The notes beneath the pieces were generated by a model. That model did no database searches, was not told where the DNA came from, and was given only the letters and a program-made list of their open reading frames with translations. A DNA stretch of 64,000 nt from Paenibacillus sp. DMB20 (GTDB lineage Bacteria; Bacillota; Bacilli; Paenibacillales; Paenibacillaceae): the NCBI RefSeq assembly GCF_000987955.1, contig NZ_LAZU01000025.1:1-64000 (forward strand), written 5' to 3'. Both the position numbers and the translations under genes were made by a program. Positions 63,256 through 64,000 of the stretch are shown here, one piece after another (position 1 is the first letter of the stretch; the number at the start of each line of letters is the position of its first letter).

Positions 63256-64000
63256 TTACATCGCGGGTTTTGCTTCAGGAGGCTTCCCGCCAGCCTGGGG
63301 CGTGTGCCGTTCAAGCCAGTCCAGCACATGCTCGGCGACCTCGTCCCGGTTGATCTCGTGCAGCATTTCATGCCTTCCGCCGGGGTATAGGCGATATTCA
63401 AGGTCCTGGACGCCCAGCTCCCGATAGAGGTCAATGAGCTTGCGCACGCCTGTTCCGCGCATGCCTACCGGATCCTCATCTCCGGAGAAAATGTAAACCG
63501 GCTTGTTTTTGGCCAGGTTCTTCAGCAGCTTGGGTTTGTGGATCTGCCGCAGCAGCCCGAAAAAATCCCGAAAGAAGCGGGCGGTGCACACCTCGCCGCA
63601 GTACGGATCGTTCACGTAACGATCGACTTCCTCTTCATCCCTGGACAGCCAATCGAAAGGAGTCCGGATCAGACCGAAGCCTTTGCTATACGGGCCGAAG
63701 ACGATCGTATTCAGCATGAGGCTGCGGTGGGTTTCTCCTTGAATCTTGGCCTGAAAGGCTGCAAGGCCCTGGCCGAAGGAGAGCAGGCCGCGCGGACCGT
63801 TGGAGCCTGACAGCATAAAGCCGTGAAATTTTTCCCCATGCTTACACATGATCTTTTGGGTAAGAAAAGAGCCCATGCTGTGGCCAAGCAAGTAATGGGG
63901 AAGCCCGGGATGCTTCTCCCGGATGACTCCTGAGAGAAGGATCAGATCCTCAATCATGCCTTCAAAACCGTTCTCGCCCACGTCTCCCAGCGCCTCCGGC
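63256..64000 (-). CDS. Alpha/beta hydrolase, monoacylglycerol lipase-like (partial)
   Basis: The gene runs off the right edge; 248 codons of its 3' part are visible. The nucleophile elbow GHSMGS and the segments IFSGDEDPVG (acid) and YPGGRHEMLHE (His) mark a serine aminopeptidase S33/lysophospholipase-type enzyme, like YtpA or PldB. The visible N-terminal piece ALGDVGENGFEGM also agrees. The start codon lies outside the window. The product is probably a cytoplasmic or membrane-associated lipase. An extension rich in Pro and Lys closes the C-terminus. Confidence 0.85.
   Translation of the reverse strand, partial: PEALGDVGENGFEGMIEDLILLSGVIREKHPGLPHYLLGHSMGSFLTQKIMCKHGEKFHGFMLSGSNGPRGLLSFGQGLAAFQAKIQGETHRSLMLNTIVFGPYSKGFGLIRTPFDWLSRDEEEVDRYVNDPYCGEVCTARFFRDFFGLLRQIHKPKLLKNLAKNKPVYIFSGDEDPVGMRGTGVRKLIDLYRELGVQDLEYRLYPGGRHEMLHEINRDEVAEHVLDWLERHTPQAGGKPPEAKPAM

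Noticed and set aside
1..64000. CRISPR arrays, tRNA/rRNA genes, prophage or insertion-sequence genes
   Set aside because: I looked for regularly spaced repeats, conserved tRNA or rRNA stretches and transposase or integrase motifs and saw none.

Overview
The window looks like a stretch of chromosome from a Paenibacillaceae bacterium, probably Paenibacillus. Support comes from GGAGG-type ribosome binding sites with ATG, GTG and TTG starts, a moderately high GC content, and gene families typical of that group: YesM/YesN two-component pairs with LplB/LplC permeases, DUF4179/DUF5643 anti-sigma proteins, a long SpeD, DUF4080 radical SAM proteins and bacterial serpins. I saw no rRNA, tRNA, CRISPR array, transposase or prophage gene.

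Layout. 1-10 kb: central metabolism and housekeeping (2,3-butanediol dehydrogenase, transketolase, a PpnP-like nucleoside phosphorylase, a copper-amine-oxidase-like stalk protein, a 3-hydroxyisobutyrate dehydrogenase family enzyme, glucose-6-phosphate isomerase, YigZ/YvyE, a TetR regulator, YjbQ). 10.3-14.2 kb: sulfate ABC operon cysT-cysW-cysA-sbp. 14.4-18.7 kb: an acetyltransferase, a lipoprotein serpin, a TIR-like (CAP12/Pycsar-effector type) gene overlapping a small basic protein, and a PhnP-like metallo-hydrolase. 18.8-26.9 kb: HAD phosphatase, EamA transporter, YdjM-like membrane protein, lipoate ligase, serine hydrolase, M29 aminopeptidase, YjgB-like protein and class 3 lipase. 27.1-29.9 kb: an ECF sigma / DUF4179 anti-sigma / secreted ectodomain-paralogue operon. 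30.1-33.4 kb: a cobalamin riboswitch with its terminator ahead of btuF-btuC-btuD. 33.7-46.7 kb: cystine symporter TcyP, M24 peptidase, acetyltransferases, a MocR-type regulator with a substituted PLP lysine, an AraC/GyrI regulator, an AEC transporter, a catechol dioxygenase-like protein, an autoregulated-looking HTH plus metallo-hydrolase operon, and SpeD. 47-57.2 kb: a carbohydrate locus with permeases on the minus strand, diverging from YesM-like kinase, YesN-like regulator, solute-binding lipoprotein and GH2 glycosidase. 57.6-64 kb: SRPBCC protein, AraC regulator, RecQ, DUF4080 radical SAM protein, a small acidic protein, and an alpha/beta hydrolase running off the right edge.

Five genes (ppnP, pgi, the serpin, the yjgB-like gene and the solute-binding protein with three lesions) are interrupted by single-base shifts, most of them best explained as one missing base. 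Because pgi is a core gene, some of these are probably assembly errors.

The most interesting items are the TIR-like gene with its overlapping partner; a three-copy intergenic hairpin repeat with compensatory changes in its stem; the sigma/anti-sigma locus carrying a secreted copy of the anti-sigma ectodomain; the MocR regulator lacking its PLP lysine; and the GH2/YesMN locus.
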